Source: Paenibacillus xylanexedens (GTDB lineage: Bacteria; Bacillota; Bacilli; Paenibacillales; Paenibacillaceae). Taken from it: 64,000 nucleotides of DNA. Positions 53,733-63,116 of this stretch are shown here, one piece after another (the stretch's first letter is position 1; each line of letters opens with the position of its first letter). Both the position numbers and the translations under genes were made by a program. A model generated the notes under the pieces. That model was not told the origin of the DNA. It did no database searches and was given only the letters and a program-made list of their open reading frames with translations. The DNA lies in assembly GCF_017874615.1 (NCBI RefSeq), contig NZ_JAGIKV010000018.1:1-64000 (forward strand), in the 5' to 3' direction.

Positions 53733-53760
53733 ATGTATACCCGAACGAATGAAGGTTGTC

Positions 53761-54135
53761 CTATTTCAGGGCAATAACTTCAATCTCCACCAGTGCATCT
53801 TTTGGCAAACGAGCAACTTCTACTGCACTTCGTGCAGGGTACGGCTGTTCAAAGAACGTGCTATACACTTCATTCACAGGAACAAAATCGTTCATGTCCT
53901 TCAGGAACACTGTCGTTTTCACGATTTTATCCATACTTGTACCTGCTGCTTCAAGAATAGCCTTCACATTGCTCAAGGACAGACGTGTCTGCTCTTGTAC
54001 ATCTGCACCGAATTCTCCCGTTTGAGGATTCAGGCCAAGCTGTCCGGAAGTGTAGATGAAATCGCCTGCATCAACGGCTTGACTGTATGGACCAATGGCG
54101 CCTGGCGCCTGATCGGTAGAGATTGGTTTTTTCAT
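53761..54135 (-). CDS. ridA: RidA family reactive intermediate deaminase
   Basis: 124 residues. It has the canonical RidA features: GPYSQAVDAGDFIYTSGQLG near the N terminus and the arginine-containing PYPARSAVEVARLPKDALVE segment, with the final EIEVIA. It hydrolyses reactive enamine/imine intermediates such as 2-aminoacrylate. ATG 54135 (MKKPIS) has AAGGAG upstream; the ATG at 54153 lies upstream of that site and is rejected. It is closer to the housekeeping RidA (YabJ) than the copy at 32735. Confidence 0.92.
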   Translation of the reverse strand: MKKPISTDQAPGAIGPYSQAVDAGDFIYTSGQLGLNPQTGEFGADVQEQTRLSLSNVKAILEAAGTSMDKIVKTTVFLKDMNDFVPVNEVYSTFFEQPYPARSAVEVARLPKDALVEIEVIALK

Positions 54136-54283
54136 GGACGACTGCTCCTTCATGTTCGTTATCCTGCTGCCGCATGGAGTCAGGGTTCGAACTCATTTTT
54201 GTTGCCTATTATACCACGATCTACCTCAAGCGAGAAACGCTCATCACTAGCCACATGAAGCAAACAGCTCGTTCAAAGGTTTC

Positions 54284-54964
54284 TTAGCCCCCGTCCACAC
54301 CAAGGACATGAATGACTTCATTTGAATACACATGGTTTCCCTCGGCTTGCACCAGTGCAATATTTGTCATGGCCTGTGCAATGGTTGCGGCGTGGACCGC
54401 CCGGTATTTGTCCGCTCTGCCTTTCATCCAGCGATCCAGAAACTTCATGGCATAGGCAGCCATCTGCTCACCGAACCGCTTCTCGTTTCGATCTCCCAGA
54501 ATTAAGGAAGGGCGGAAGATATGCAATGACGGAAAACCGATATCGGACAATGCACCCTCCATTTCCCCTTTGGTCCGACTGTAAAAGACACGGGAACCTG
54601 CACTCGCTCCCATGGAGGAGATCACCAGCATCTGTGATACTCCATGCTGCTTCGCAATGGTAGCTGCACGAACCGGGTAATGGTAATCCACCTGACGGAA
54701 ACTCTCCTGACTGCCTGCTTTTTTGATCGTTGTACCCAAACAACAGTACAGGTCATCGATTCCATCGAATAATTGATCTTGGCTCTCCAGCTGTTCCCAG
54801 TCCACTACATGCTGTTCCAGTTTGGGATGTTGCAGCTCAAGTGGACGTCTAACCAAAACGCGAACCAGGCTGTATGCCGAGTGCTCCAGCAGATGATGAA
54901 CCAGTAATCCGCCTACAAGCCCCGTTGCTCCAATCACCATGGCTTTCCGTTCGAGACGATTCAT
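54284..54964 (-). CDS. NAD(P)-binding Rossmann protein (TIP30-like)
   Basis: 226 residues. The nucleotide loop is VIGATGLVGGLLVHHLL near the N terminus, then LYCCLGTTIKKAGSQ and VISSMGASAGSRVFYSRTKG, which carries the Tyr-x3-Lys-like YSRTK, and FRPSLILGDR. This layout matches atypical short-chain dehydrogenases of the HTATIP2/TIP30 group. Substrate unknown. ATG 54964 has GGAGGG 6 nt upstream. Monocistronic. Confidence 0.87.
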   Translation of the reverse strand: MNRLERKAMVIGATGLVGGLLVHHLLEHSAYSLVRVLVRRPLELQHPKLEQHVVDWEQLESQDQLFDGIDDLYCCLGTTIKKAGSQESFRQVDYHYPVRAATIAKQHGVSQMLVISSMGASAGSRVFYSRTKGEMEGALSDIGFPSLHIFRPSLILGDRNEKRFGEQMAAYAMKFLDRWMKGRADKYRAVHAATIAQAMTNIALVQAEGNHVYSNEVIHVLGVDGG

Positions 54965-55014
54965 ATACATCCCTCCACTTCGCCATCGTTATATTAAGTC
55001 ATGCGTCATAGTTT

Positions 55015-56298
55015 CTATTTTAACAGTACACGACGTCCAAGGGTAAATGTAAGAATCAGCATTACTACACCAACCCCCACCTGAAATCCGTAGGCAGAGA
55101 CCCAGGCCAATGCATCGGACCAGGTTTCCATCTTTTCATACAACCAGCCACCCATCAGCGGCCCAAGAAATGAGGTCACTCCCGTCAGAGCCGAATACAC
55201 CGCGACAAACATCGGTCTTTCACTTTTGGGTGTATCTCCGATCGTAAAGTTAAATGCCAGCTGATTGAATCCACCTACACCGATCCCAAGGAAGATATGA
55301 GATAGAAATAGTGCGATCAATACGGGCATGAACGACATTAACCCCCACGACAGACAGGAGAGTGCAATGACTGGCAATGTCCAAAATAGGAGGGTTTTGT
55401 TGCTGAATCTGGCATTCAGATTGCCCCAGACATAGAAACCGACCATCATAACCAGCGTCTGGACTACCGTGATCAGGGATACAGTCTGATAATTAATGTT
55501 CAATAAGTCCAGCATAACATAGGAATAGAGCGGAACAATCAAGGTCTGGATCAATAACCAGACAGCCAGGAACAGCGTTGCTTTCAGGAAAGAACGATCC
55601 TGGAACGGCTTGATGAACATCCGCCAGAAAACCTTTTCGGTAGAACGTTCAAAGGGAACGTCCGGATAGAAAAAATAGATGACTGTATTGGCAATCGCAC
55701 ATATCCACACCGGAATAAACAGGATTAGAAAACCCATGTCTCCGGGGTAACGGTCCAAAACAATACCGCCTGCGAATAAGCATACGCTTCCAAGAGCATT
55801 CAGAATCGTATTTCGAATACCGAAATAGCGTCCCCTGACCTTGGCAGGTACAATGTCTCCAATCAATGAAGTCCAGATCATACCGCCGATGGTATTCGAT
55901 ATAAAAGCAACCGTATATACAGCAATATATACGCTTACCCACCACTCTTTGGGAAAAATAAACGGGATCAGTCCCGTTGCACTCCATAAGATGCGATGAG
56001 TGCCCACAAATAACAGCAGCATGCGTTTTCGGCTGCGAATACGCTGCATCCAGTAAGCTGCTCCGATTTGGGCAATGTTTACGAACGTCGTAATCGCGAG
56101 CACAAAGCCGATATGTCTCGACCCGGCCCCAAGGTACAGCAGAAACCCGGTTAAGAACGGGCCTCCCAGCAATGTCTGTAAAATAATTGCCGGTACGCCC
56201 TCCCATGTTGCAATCGATAAGTTAGTGCGTTGTGTCGAACCCTTGCGCCGTGGTTTGCTATCTAACGGGAGAGGGTTAACGTTGACCGTCTTCTGTAT
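55015..56298 (-). CDS. MFS transporter with a non-canonical start codon
   Basis: About 427 residues with twelve helices (MFS_1-like). An in-frame TTG at 56172 would cut into the first helix. The open frame continues upstream through VNVNPLPLDSKPRRKGS and TWEGVPAIILQTLL, which complete the hydrophilic N terminus and TM1. AAGGAG then lies 9 nt before an ATA codon (56296-56298) where an ATG would be expected; an ATT lies two codons earlier. Either translation begins at a rare start codon, or an ATG has been lost and expression is weak. Substrate unknown. Confidence 0.72.
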   Translation of the reverse strand: MQKTVNVNPLPLDSKPRRKGSTQRTNLSIATWEGVPAIILQTLLGGPFLTGFLLYLGAGSRHIGFVLAITTFVNIAQIGAAYWMQRIRSRKRMLLLFVGTHRILWSATGLIPFIFPKEWWVSVYIAVYTVAFISNTIGGMIWTSLIGDIVPAKVRGRYFGIRNTILNALGSVCLFAGGIVLDRYPGDMGFLILFIPVWICAIANTVIYFFYPDVPFERSTEKVFWRMFIKPFQDRSFLKATLFLAVWLLIQTLIVPLYSYVMLDLLNINYQTVSLITVVQTLVMMVGFYVWGNLNARFSNKTLLFWTLPVIALSCLSWGLMSFMPVLIALFLSHIFLGIGVGGFNQLAFNFTIGDTPKSERPMFVAVYSALTGVTSFLGPLMGGWLYEKMETWSDALAWVSAYGFQVGVGVVMLILTFTLGRRVLLK

Positions 56299-56380
56299 GG
56301 GAATACACTCCTTAGACCGGGTTTCGAATGCCGGCCGATGCTAGTTGTCATCCCAAATTGTACTCACGGCGCGAAGGTTG

Positions 56381-57796
56381 TCAACTCATTTTTTCCCGGT
56401 TCAACGGGAGATAGAGATGGAAGGTGCTTCCTTTACCTTCAGTGCTCTCAAGTTCAATCGATCCCCCCAGTAGTCTCGCTAAATCCCGACTGATCGACAG
56501 GCCAAGTCCGGTACCGCCAAATTTTCGACTAATCGACCCGTCAGCCTGCTGAAATGCTTCAAATATGGAATGATGCTTGTCCTCAGAAATGCCAATGCCT
56601 GTGTCCTGAACGGAGAAAATAAGCCATCGATTCTGAATACCTGCATTCTTAGTCTGCTTGGTGCTTACGGTCAGCGTAACCTTCCCTCGGTGAGTGAACT
56701 TGATGGCATTGGACATCAGATTCCGCAAAATCTGTTGAACCCGCTGGGGATCAGACCAGAGCGTCTCGGGCAGTCCCTGTTTTTTGTCCAGAACCAACAG
56801 AATACCTTTTTTCTCGGCAACAAGCTGAAAGTGGCTCATGGCATCTTCTGTAAGTTGTGCGACACTGATATCCTCCAGTACAATATCCAGCCGCCCCGCT
56901 TCTACTTTGGAGAGATCCAGAATATCGTTAATGAGCGTAAGTAGTTCCTGCCCGGAGTGGTCGATCATATTGGCAAAACGTACAATATCCTCCTGATCCA
57001 TCGTGTCGGTATTCTCGCTGATCATCTGGGCAAAGTTAATGACACTGTTCAGTGGTGTACGCAGTTCATGGGACATATTGGCGAGAAATTCGGATTTGTA
57101 CTGTGAGGCAATCATCAATTGTTTCGCTCGATCCTCCAGTACAATCTGGGCTTTCTGTAACTCCTCCTTTTGCACAGACAATAGCCGGTTTGTACTCTGG
57201 ATCAGCAAAATTCGATTCTGTTCATTCTGAAAATCACGTAAAATAAATGCAAAAATAAGGCTTAATACAATGCCTGTAGGGAGTGTATAAGGCATAATAT
57301 GTGAAAAAAAGTATGTAGCCGGGATCACGCCAACGATAGCAATGTTTACACTATTGACCACATTGACGATAACTGTAACAAGGATTCCTTTAATAATCAG
57401 CCTGTAGTTGCTGCGTCTCATCCATATATTTAGACCTGCACATATCACGCCCAAAATAGACATGTTAAGTACTGCCGCCAATGTAGCATCCGTGATGCCA
57501 AAAGTCAGCCTCGATAGCCCAATTCCAATACCCACGATGATTATGCTATAGGGTTGTCTATACGTTAGAACGGCAACAATTAAAGGAACATATCGAAGAT
57601 CAAAGACCACTTCATCGGTGAGTTGAAACCCAAAAACCGTACTGATCCAGCCTGCAAATATAAGGACAAGCACGGAACTGACCTGCTTCACTCGGGAAGA
57701 GGTACGTATTACGACATATTTATAGAACACACTAGCAAGATATGCAATGGTAATAAGCATCCCCATATTCAATACGAACATTTTTGAGAATTGCAT
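56381..57796 (-). CDS. orphan membrane sensor histidine kinase
   Basis: 471 residues. Six hydrophobic segments (about 5-190) resemble the 5TM-LYT sensor domain (LTDEVVFDLRYVPLIVA, then GGIGIGLSRLTFG-like VGIGIGLSRLTFG). A coiled-coil linker leads to HisKA with FLANMSHELRTPLN (about 240) and a HATPase with NLMSNAIKFTH, DTGIGI and GGTGLGLSISRDLARLLGG. No response regulator gene is adjacent, so its partner is elsewhere. AGGAG lies before the ATG. Confidence 0.9.
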   Translation of the reverse strand: MQFSKMFVLNMGMLITIAYLASVFYKYVVIRTSSRVKQVSSVLVLIFAGWISTVFGFQLTDEVVFDLRYVPLIVAVLTYRQPYSIIIVGIGIGLSRLTFGITDATLAAVLNMSILGVICAGLNIWMRRSNYRLIIKGILVTVIVNVVNSVNIAIVGVIPATYFFSHIMPYTLPTGIVLSLIFAFILRDFQNEQNRILLIQSTNRLLSVQKEELQKAQIVLEDRAKQLMIASQYKSEFLANMSHELRTPLNSVINFAQMISENTDTMDQEDIVRFANMIDHSGQELLTLINDILDLSKVEAGRLDIVLEDISVAQLTEDAMSHFQLVAEKKGILLVLDKKQGLPETLWSDPQRVQQILRNLMSNAIKFTHRGKVTLTVSTKQTKNAGIQNRWLIFSVQDTGIGISEDKHHSIFEAFQQADGSISRKFGGTGLGLSISRDLARLLGGSIELESTEGKGSTFHLYLPLNREKMS

Positions 57797-58036
57797 TAAC
57801 TCACTCCTGTTGTACCGACTTTACTGGCCAAATTACCTTCGTCCGTATGTGTCTCTATCATATCATGCCCATTGAAGCTTCGACATTCCTTCTTCGTCAA
57901 AAAAATACACAAAAATACACAAATCAGGATTCAATTTGTGCGCTGGTCGTAGTAGAATATATTGTTGTTTAAATTTGAATTAGTTATTTGCTGGGGTCAT
58001 GTTCCTCTGGAACATGAATGAAAGGAGAAAGATGTT

Positions 58037-58690
58037 GTGCAATTGTTAAAAAGCAAATCCTATTGGCTGTCACTGAGTTTAATGCTGTCTTTGGCCGTCA
58101 TGGGGCTCTTCTATGATATTCTTAATAGTCCAGAACGCGGGTTCGCAGTGCTTGATTCGCCGCTTGACCGGATCATTCCCTACGTGCCTGGCATGTCCAT
58201 TCCATATTTGGGCTGGTACCCGTTTGTATTCGGTGTGCTCGCTTACCTGTGTGCCAAGGATCGCCTGACGTATTACCGCGTCTTGTTATCCATGAATATC
58301 TGTGTCTGGATATGTTATCTGATCTACTTCAACTTTCAGACCATGGTACCGCGCCCGGAACTGACGGGTACAGGCCTGGGAGCATCTGTTCTCGGATGGC
58401 TCTATAGCCAGGATCGTCCTTATAATTGTTTTCCAAGTATTCATTCTCTTCACTCTTATCTGGTTATGCGTGCCGTTCTCTCGGTTCCAAGCATTCGCAA
58501 ACCCATCAAGATTTTGGTGGCCGCCGGGGCAGCAACTATTATAGTATCCACGCTAATGATCAAACAACATGTAATCTATGACGCCTTGGGTGCAGTCATA
58601 CTCGGCGAATGTGTTCTCACCATCATAACTGGCCTCGCTCTACACCGGAGACGCAGAAAAGAATCGAAGTGGACAGAGGGAATCAGCTGA
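58037..58690 (+). CDS. PAP2-family membrane phosphatase
   Basis: 217 residues with six helices. The PAP2 catalytic pieces are NCFPSIHSLHSYLV (the SxHxL/S block) and the later KQHVIYDALGA with the second histidine; a basic MVPRPE element precedes them. Such enzymes dephosphorylate lipid phosphates or transfer phospho-groups. The start is GTG with AAAGGAG 9 nt upstream; no ATG is in a suitable position. It is convergent with the HD-GYP gene with only 4 bp between stops and no visible terminator. Confidence 0.85.
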   Translation: MQLLKSKSYWLSLSLMLSLAVMGLFYDILNSPERGFAVLDSPLDRIIPYVPGMSIPYLGWYPFVFGVLAYLCAKDRLTYYRVLLSMNICVWICYLIYFNFQTMVPRPELTGTGLGASVLGWLYSQDRPYNCFPSIHSLHSYLVMRAVLSVPSIRKPIKILVAAGAATIIVSTLMIKQHVIYDALGAVILGECVLTIITGLALHRRRRKESKWTEGIS

Positions 58691-58694
58691 TCCC

Positions 58695-60206
58695 TCACTT
58701 CGATGGTTTCTGAAGATGCTGTTGTCGTCTCCATTCATCAATAAACAAACCTGCAAAATAGGGGTCCCATTGGGTCCCTTTTCCTTCTTCCAAAATCGTT
58801 AGCGCTTTCTCGTGACTCATCCCATTCCGATATGGTCGATCAGACGTCATGGCATCAAAGGCATCCGCTACCGCAATGATGCGGCCAAATAGCGGAATCT
58901 CATCGCCTGCCATCCCATCCGGATATCCTTTGCCATCATATCTCTCATGGTGAGATCGTACACCTGGCAGAAAATCCGCCATGGCATCAATGGGTTCTAT
59001 CTGAAGCAGAATGCTCTCTCCCTGTACGGGATGTGTCCGAATAATTGCGAATTCTTCATCGCTTAGTTTTCCATCCTTCAGCAGTACCTCATCAGGTATG
59101 CCGATTTTCCCGATATCATGAAGCAGGGCTGATTTGTACAATAAATCCGCCTGTTCCTCACTCATTCCGCTCAGCTTACCAATCATCAGCGAATACTCTG
59201 CCACACGCATGGAATGTCCTGCCGTGTACTTATCTCGGGCGTCCAAAGCAGCAGCCAGCGTAGAAAAATAACTTTGCAACAGCTGTCGATTGCGTTCCTG
59301 TCTCATCTCCAGCCGATTAATCATCATATTAAAACCGGAGATCAGTGCCGAAAACTCATCCGCATATAGATCCGGAGCTCGTCTGCCAAGATCTCCCCCC
59401 TGAATTCGGTTCATCTCATGCGTCAGTTCAGCAACTGGATCACGAACATCACGAATCAACAGCCAGCTTCCCACCAGCGCAAACCCCGCGCCCAGAACAA
59501 CGATGAGAATTCCCCACAGTATGTACTCTTTCGCAAATTCACTGTCCATATACTGAAGTCTGATATATGTAGCCAGGAAAAATAGAAATAGAGGAAATAA
59601 GCCAATCAGTGCCGTACTTAGCTGAAATTTACGCTGGATCGATACCAGGATGCGCCCTCCCAGTGAAGGTTCCATCCCGTATTGGACTTTGCCTCGATGA
59701 CGAATCTCAAGTAACAGGGGTCTAATCGCCCGCACCGTTAGGTAATACTCAATCAGCGCATGCATGATGGCAATCAGAAAGGCACACGCAGCGGCCACGA
59801 CAGTATAGAAGTAAGGAAATTCAAGCCACCCTGTGGATATCATCCATAATGTTAATCCGGCTGCCGGAAGTGAGAAGCCAAGCATGTGCGGACCCATGAT
59901 CCGATATATGGTCTGACCCGGGAAACGATGAATTTTCTCATACATGTGGTTCAATTCGTCTCTCTCGTGATGCTCGGAAGTGAAAAATTGTCTTATGGGG
60001 CCAAGCTGTACCCACAGCGTAATTAATTCTGCAACCAGCATGAACAAGAGTGAAATCAGTACAATGAAGATGAGTCGAACAAATTGAATATTGGGTATTT
60101 GCAGAGTAGATACCATAACTACTGTACCGACAACAAAAACAGCTGCCAGTGAACCGATCAGATAATTGCGTATTAGGCGAAAGATAAATGAACGGTATGC
60201 TTCCAA
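58695..60206 (-). CDS. membrane-bound HD-GYP phosphodiesterase
   Basis: 503 residues. The N-terminal half has two pairs of helices, then HAMP (about 250-305). The HD-GYP domain follows with AGHSMRVAEYSLMIG, HDIGK (about 363), HHERYDGKGYPDG (about 420-432) and RIIAVADAFDAMTSDRPYR. It should degrade cyclic di-GMP in response to a membrane or envelope signal. The start is a TTG, with GAGGGG 5 nt upstream. No GGDEF protein is encoded in the window. Confidence 0.92.
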   Translation of the reverse strand: MEAYRSFIFRLIRNYLIGSLAAVFVVGTVVMVSTLQIPNIQFVRLIFIVLISLLFMLVAELITLWVQLGPIRQFFTSEHHERDELNHMYEKIHRFPGQTIYRIMGPHMLGFSLPAAGLTLWMISTGWLEFPYFYTVVAAACAFLIAIMHALIEYYLTVRAIRPLLLEIRHRGKVQYGMEPSLGGRILVSIQRKFQLSTALIGLFPLFLFFLATYIRLQYMDSEFAKEYILWGILIVVLGAGFALVGSWLLIRDVRDPVAELTHEMNRIQGGDLGRRAPDLYADEFSALISGFNMMINRLEMRQERNRQLLQSYFSTLAAALDARDKYTAGHSMRVAEYSLMIGKLSGMSEEQADLLYKSALLHDIGKIGIPDEVLLKDGKLSDEEFAIIRTHPVQGESILLQIEPIDAMADFLPGVRSHHERYDGKGYPDGMAGDEIPLFGRIIAVADAFDAMTSDRPYRNGMSHEKALTILEEGKGTQWDPYFAGLFIDEWRRQQHLQKPSK

Positions 60207-60339
60207 CTGAACCCCTCACTCTCTATGTGCAACCAGTTCTCCCTTGAGACACAGGGAGATTAAGGGTATTGCCTTCTATTTGTTTATCGGTTGCTCCGAC
60301 TAAAAAAATTAATAAAATCCAATGGGTGGGCATCAGAAC

Positions 60340-60380
60340 TAAAAAACACAAAAAGGCTACTCCACGACGGAGCAGCCTTT
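60340..60380 (-). terminator. terminator of the sigma/anti-sigma operon
   Basis: On the minus strand AAAGGCTGCTCC-gtcgt-GGAGTAGCCTTT (60352-60380) is followed by TTGTGTTTTTTAG. It lies 18 bp after the anti-sigma gene. Confidence 0.88.
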
Positions 60381-60397
60381 GGTAATATGTCCTATAT

Positions 60398-61381
60398 TTA
60401 TCCTTTAATCTTGGCAGCCAGAATCATTGTGCCGCGCGGCTCATCTCCCATTGCATCCGGTTCTAGCGTGATGGCAACCGTATCATAGTCGTTGGCCGAA
60501 TCCAATGTGTAGTATACTGCTCCCGTTCCGTCACGACTAAGGAAAGTACCCGCATTCTGAGGGGTATCTCCTTTGATCAACCAGACCTGAAAAGCCTCGT
60601 TGCCTTCCAGGTTCGGCAGGTTCTCAGCCTGCACAACCAGGTGAGTGCCTTTGCTGTCAATAACGATGGTTGCGAGACCCTGAGCTACAATGTCCTGCGT
60701 TGCAGGATTCAGCTTCACTGCCTCGCCAGTCTGCATGCCCTGTGCGGGCTTCAGTGCTGATGCCAGCTGCTCTTGCAGCTGTGCATTCTGCGCCTGTGCC
60801 TGCACCAGTTGCTCTTGCGTAGCCGACGAGCCCTCCGCTTGCTGCGTCAGCGAGTCGATCTTGCTCTGCAGCTGCGCCGTGTACACGCCCAGCAACAGTG
60901 CCGCGGCCGCAAGGCCGGCACTGGCTATGCGCCAGGCGCTGCTGCTGCGCGCACGCGCGCGCGCTTGTGGCTGCCATGGCTGTGCCTGGGCAGCCTCTTC
61001 CACCCGGGCCGCAGGCACCGCCGTTACCGGCGGCAAGCCTGGCCCGGGCTGCGCCGCACGTTCGTGCTGCGGCGCAAGGTCTTCCTGAAGCACCACGGGT
61101 GCTTCAGGCTCTGCAGGAGTAGCCGCTGGCTTCGCCTCGGCGCTCTCCTGCACATGTCCGAGCACGTTGCCCAGCACACGTGCTCGCATGCCTGGCGGCG
61201 GTGCTACAGGTTCCGCCGCAAGTGGCAGGAAGCCAGTCACTTCCTGCAATTCCCTCACCTCCTGGCGACAAGGTTCGCAAGTTGCCATATGCGCTTCAAA
61301 CGCCGCCACTTCCTCTGCTTCCAGTCCGCCCAGCACATACATCGGTGCCAGATCAGACCACTCCTCATGTCGTTCTATCAT
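60398..61381 (-). CDS. membrane anti-sigma factor (RskA-like)
   Basis: 327 residues. The zinc-containing anti-sigma motif is HMATCEPC (about 31-38) near the N terminus. A long proline/alanine-rich linker (about 75-145), one membrane helix (WRIASAGLAAAALLLGVYTA, about 150-170), a glutamine-rich coiled coil and a C-terminal extracytoplasmic RskA domain (about 215-327) follow. It overlaps the sigma factor gene by 4 bp (ATGA) and should hold that sigma factor at the membrane until a signal causes release. The linker region is unusually rich in G+C. Confidence 0.9.
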   Translation of the reverse strand: MIERHEEWSDLAPMYVLGGLEAEEVAAFEAHMATCEPCRQEVRELQEVTGFLPLAAEPVAPPPGMRARVLGNVLGHVQESAEAKPAATPAEPEAPVVLQEDLAPQHERAAQPGPGLPPVTAVPAARVEEAAQAQPWQPQARARARSSSAWRIASAGLAAAALLLGVYTAQLQSKIDSLTQQAEGSSATQEQLVQAQAQNAQLQEQLASALKPAQGMQTGEAVKLNPATQDIVAQGLATIVIDSKGTHLVVQAENLPNLEGNEAFQVWLIKGDTPQNAGTFLSRDGTGAVYYTLDSANDYDTVAITLEPDAMGDEPRGTMILAAKIKG

Positions 61382-61974
61382 GGATGTATGCCCTCCCTTC
61401 CCGCGTCCGGATGCAATTCAGCATCGGCCAGCAACTTTTGGAGCTGTCGCATGGCAAGCCTGACACGGCTCTTTACGGTACCCAGCGGAATCCCGAATCG
61501 GCTGGATACTTCCTGCTGGGTTAATCCCGCATAATAAATCGATTCTATAACTTGTTGCTGATCACCGTTCAATTGGGACAACGCCTCTTTAATCCGGGTA
61601 CCTTCCCATTTTCGCTGCACTTCTTCTTCCGTGTTCGTATGCTCATCGGCATAGGCCGCCAGTGTCTCGTGTTCAACTGAAGTAGCCGCTGCCCCTTTTG
61701 ATTTCCGCCTCAGCATATCCACTGCAATGTTACGCGTGATCGCAAACATCCATGTGGTCAGCTTCCCCTGTGAGGCATCGTAACGTTCAGCATTATTCCA
61801 GACCCGCAGGAAAAGTTCCTGAACGGTCTCTTCTGCCGTCATCGGATCGCCAACAATCCGGTAGGCAAAAGAATATACCGCTCGCTCATAACGGTCATAT
61901 AAAAGCTCCAGTGCGGAAGCATCACGTTCCGCGATCTGCCGCATTAACCTGCTGTCCTCCATCGATTCAGTCAT
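61378..61974 (-). CDS. ECF sigma factor (SigK-like)
   Basis: 198 residues. Region 2 includes LYDRYERAVYSFAYRIVGD and LFLRVWNNAERYD, then TWMFAITRNIAVDMLRRK. Region 4 is LNGDQQQVIESIYYAGLTQQ, then EVSSRFGIPLGTVKSRVRLA. The sequence is closest in style to the SigK/ECF19-like group that pairs with RskA proteins. AAGGGG lies 7 nt before the ATG. Its own promoter region has TATAAT at about 62003, so at least basal transcription is by the vegetative sigma factor. Confidence 0.93.
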   Translation of the reverse strand: MTESMEDSRLMRQIAERDASALELLYDRYERAVYSFAYRIVGDPMTAEETVQELFLRVWNNAERYDASQGKLTTWMFAITRNIAVDMLRRKSKGAAATSVEHETLAAYADEHTNTEEEVQRKWEGTRIKEALSQLNGDQQQVIESIYYAGLTQQEVSSRFGIPLGTVKSRVRLAMRQLQKLLADAELHPDAGREGIHP

Positions 61975-62152
61975 GCGAGGGCCCCTTTCTGTTTCTTCCC
62001 TCTTATTATAACCTACGCAGAAACTTTTGAAGAGGATTACCCCTATGAAGAAATAGTTTGAAATTTTTTCTGTATCTTTTCAAACTAACCTTTCACTTTT
62101 TAACATACAAACAGTCCGAAAACATGTTGCTTTGGTCGCGCTTTCCTTTTTA

Positions 62153-62480
62153 TTGCAGAAAATTACAACCTGTGGTATACTATAAGAGTTGTATTAAACA
62201 ACCTCATATGATTTCTGTCTTCTTTAAACCCCGGAATATTTTCTTCATGCTGCGACCGCAGCGAACTTTAAGCACAATTAACCTATGAAGATTGAAGAAC
62301 CTGAATCACAATAACCCGGTAGTACAGAGTTTCACAAGATGTTCCCATTCACACTGGCGCGGTCATCGGAGCCGCAAGGACAAAAGAGAGGTAGGGCTTT
62401 TGTTGTTTTGGATATCACTTATTCTTGAGAAGATTGAAAACATACACAAAGCACCCGGAATTGGGTTCCGGGTGTTTATC
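62153..62480 (+). ncRNA. candidate small RNA transcription unit
   Basis: TTGCAG (62153-62158) and TATACT (62176-62181) are 17 nt apart, predicting a start near 62189. A hairpin CACCCGGAA-ttggg-TTCCGGGTG (62452-62474) followed by TTT would end the RNA after about 290 nt. In between is an AT-rich-to-GC-rich sequence with a weaker hairpin, ACAAAAG...CTTTTGT (about 62379-62404), and only short open frames (for example MKIEEPESQ at 62287) without good ribosome sites. It matches no RNA family that I can recall. Confidence 0.45.
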
Positions 62481-62612
62481 CATGTCTACATATTCAATTT
62501 AGCAACATCTACAGACTGTCGGACACTGTTCCTTCATTGAGAAAAGTCTTCCTTTCATTATCAGACTAACCAGATAAATTCGGTTCTGCTTTTAAAACTT
62601 TTCCGTTCCCCC

Positions 62613-62681
62613 ACTTCCTTACTTCCTTACTTCCTTACTTCCTTACTTCCTTACTTCCTTACTTCCTTACTTCCTTACTTC
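62613..62681 (+). repeat. ACTTCCTT octanucleotide microsatellite
   Basis: Eight perfect ACTTCCTT units (62613-62676) plus a partial ninth. Noncoding. It lies 56 bp before repeat element copy C. Confidence 0.95.
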
Positions 62682-62736
62682 TCCAATTGTGCAAATAACG
62701 CCGGCTTATAAAGCAAATGTTTACGCTCACCAGGCG

Positions 62737-62931
62737 CTAACGAATCCTGTACACCTTATATTGAGGATTTCTATGTTATGTAAAATCTAACGAATCTCAG
62801 CCACGTTAATCCATGTCACTTCATGAATATAGGCTCTAAACATGCCCAGATACAGATAATAAGACGTCTACGATTCGTTAAACTTGTGAAATGGCAAAAA
62901 TGCATGGCATAGCGTCTGTGGAGTTCGTTAA
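62737..62931. repeat. dispersed 195-bp four-motif element, copy C
   Basis: Direct motifs lie at 62737-62760 and 62787-62810, inverted motifs at 62858-62881 and 62908-62931. The offsets are exactly 50 bp in each pair and the total is 195 bp, identical to copy B. All four cores read TAACGAA. It lies between the candidate small RNA and the terminator of the YjcZ-type gene. Confidence 0.88.
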
Positions 62932-62965
62932 AGAAAGTAATCCCGACGCTCCTTCACTTAATTCT

Positions 62966-63009
62966 AATAAAAAGGGACACCGCAGGATGAAATCCTACGC
63001 TGTCCCTTT
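62966..63009 (-). terminator. terminator of the 103-residue YjcZ-type gene
   Basis: The arms AAAGGGACA (62971-62979) and TGTCCCTTT (63001-63009), with an inner AGGAT/ATCCT stem; TTTTTATT follows on the minus strand. Confidence 0.8.
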
Positions 63010-63116
63010 CTGAATCATAGGTACGTTATGCCCCAACATGGAACTCAAAGGAGTTTATTTAGAGCACCTATCGCAACGATCGACGATCAGCAAAGTCTCC
63101 TTGCACTCACAAATAC

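Noticed and set aside
62613..62681. Octanucleotide array as a CRISPR
   Set aside because: Units are 8 bp with no spacers and there are no cas genes; it is a microsatellite.
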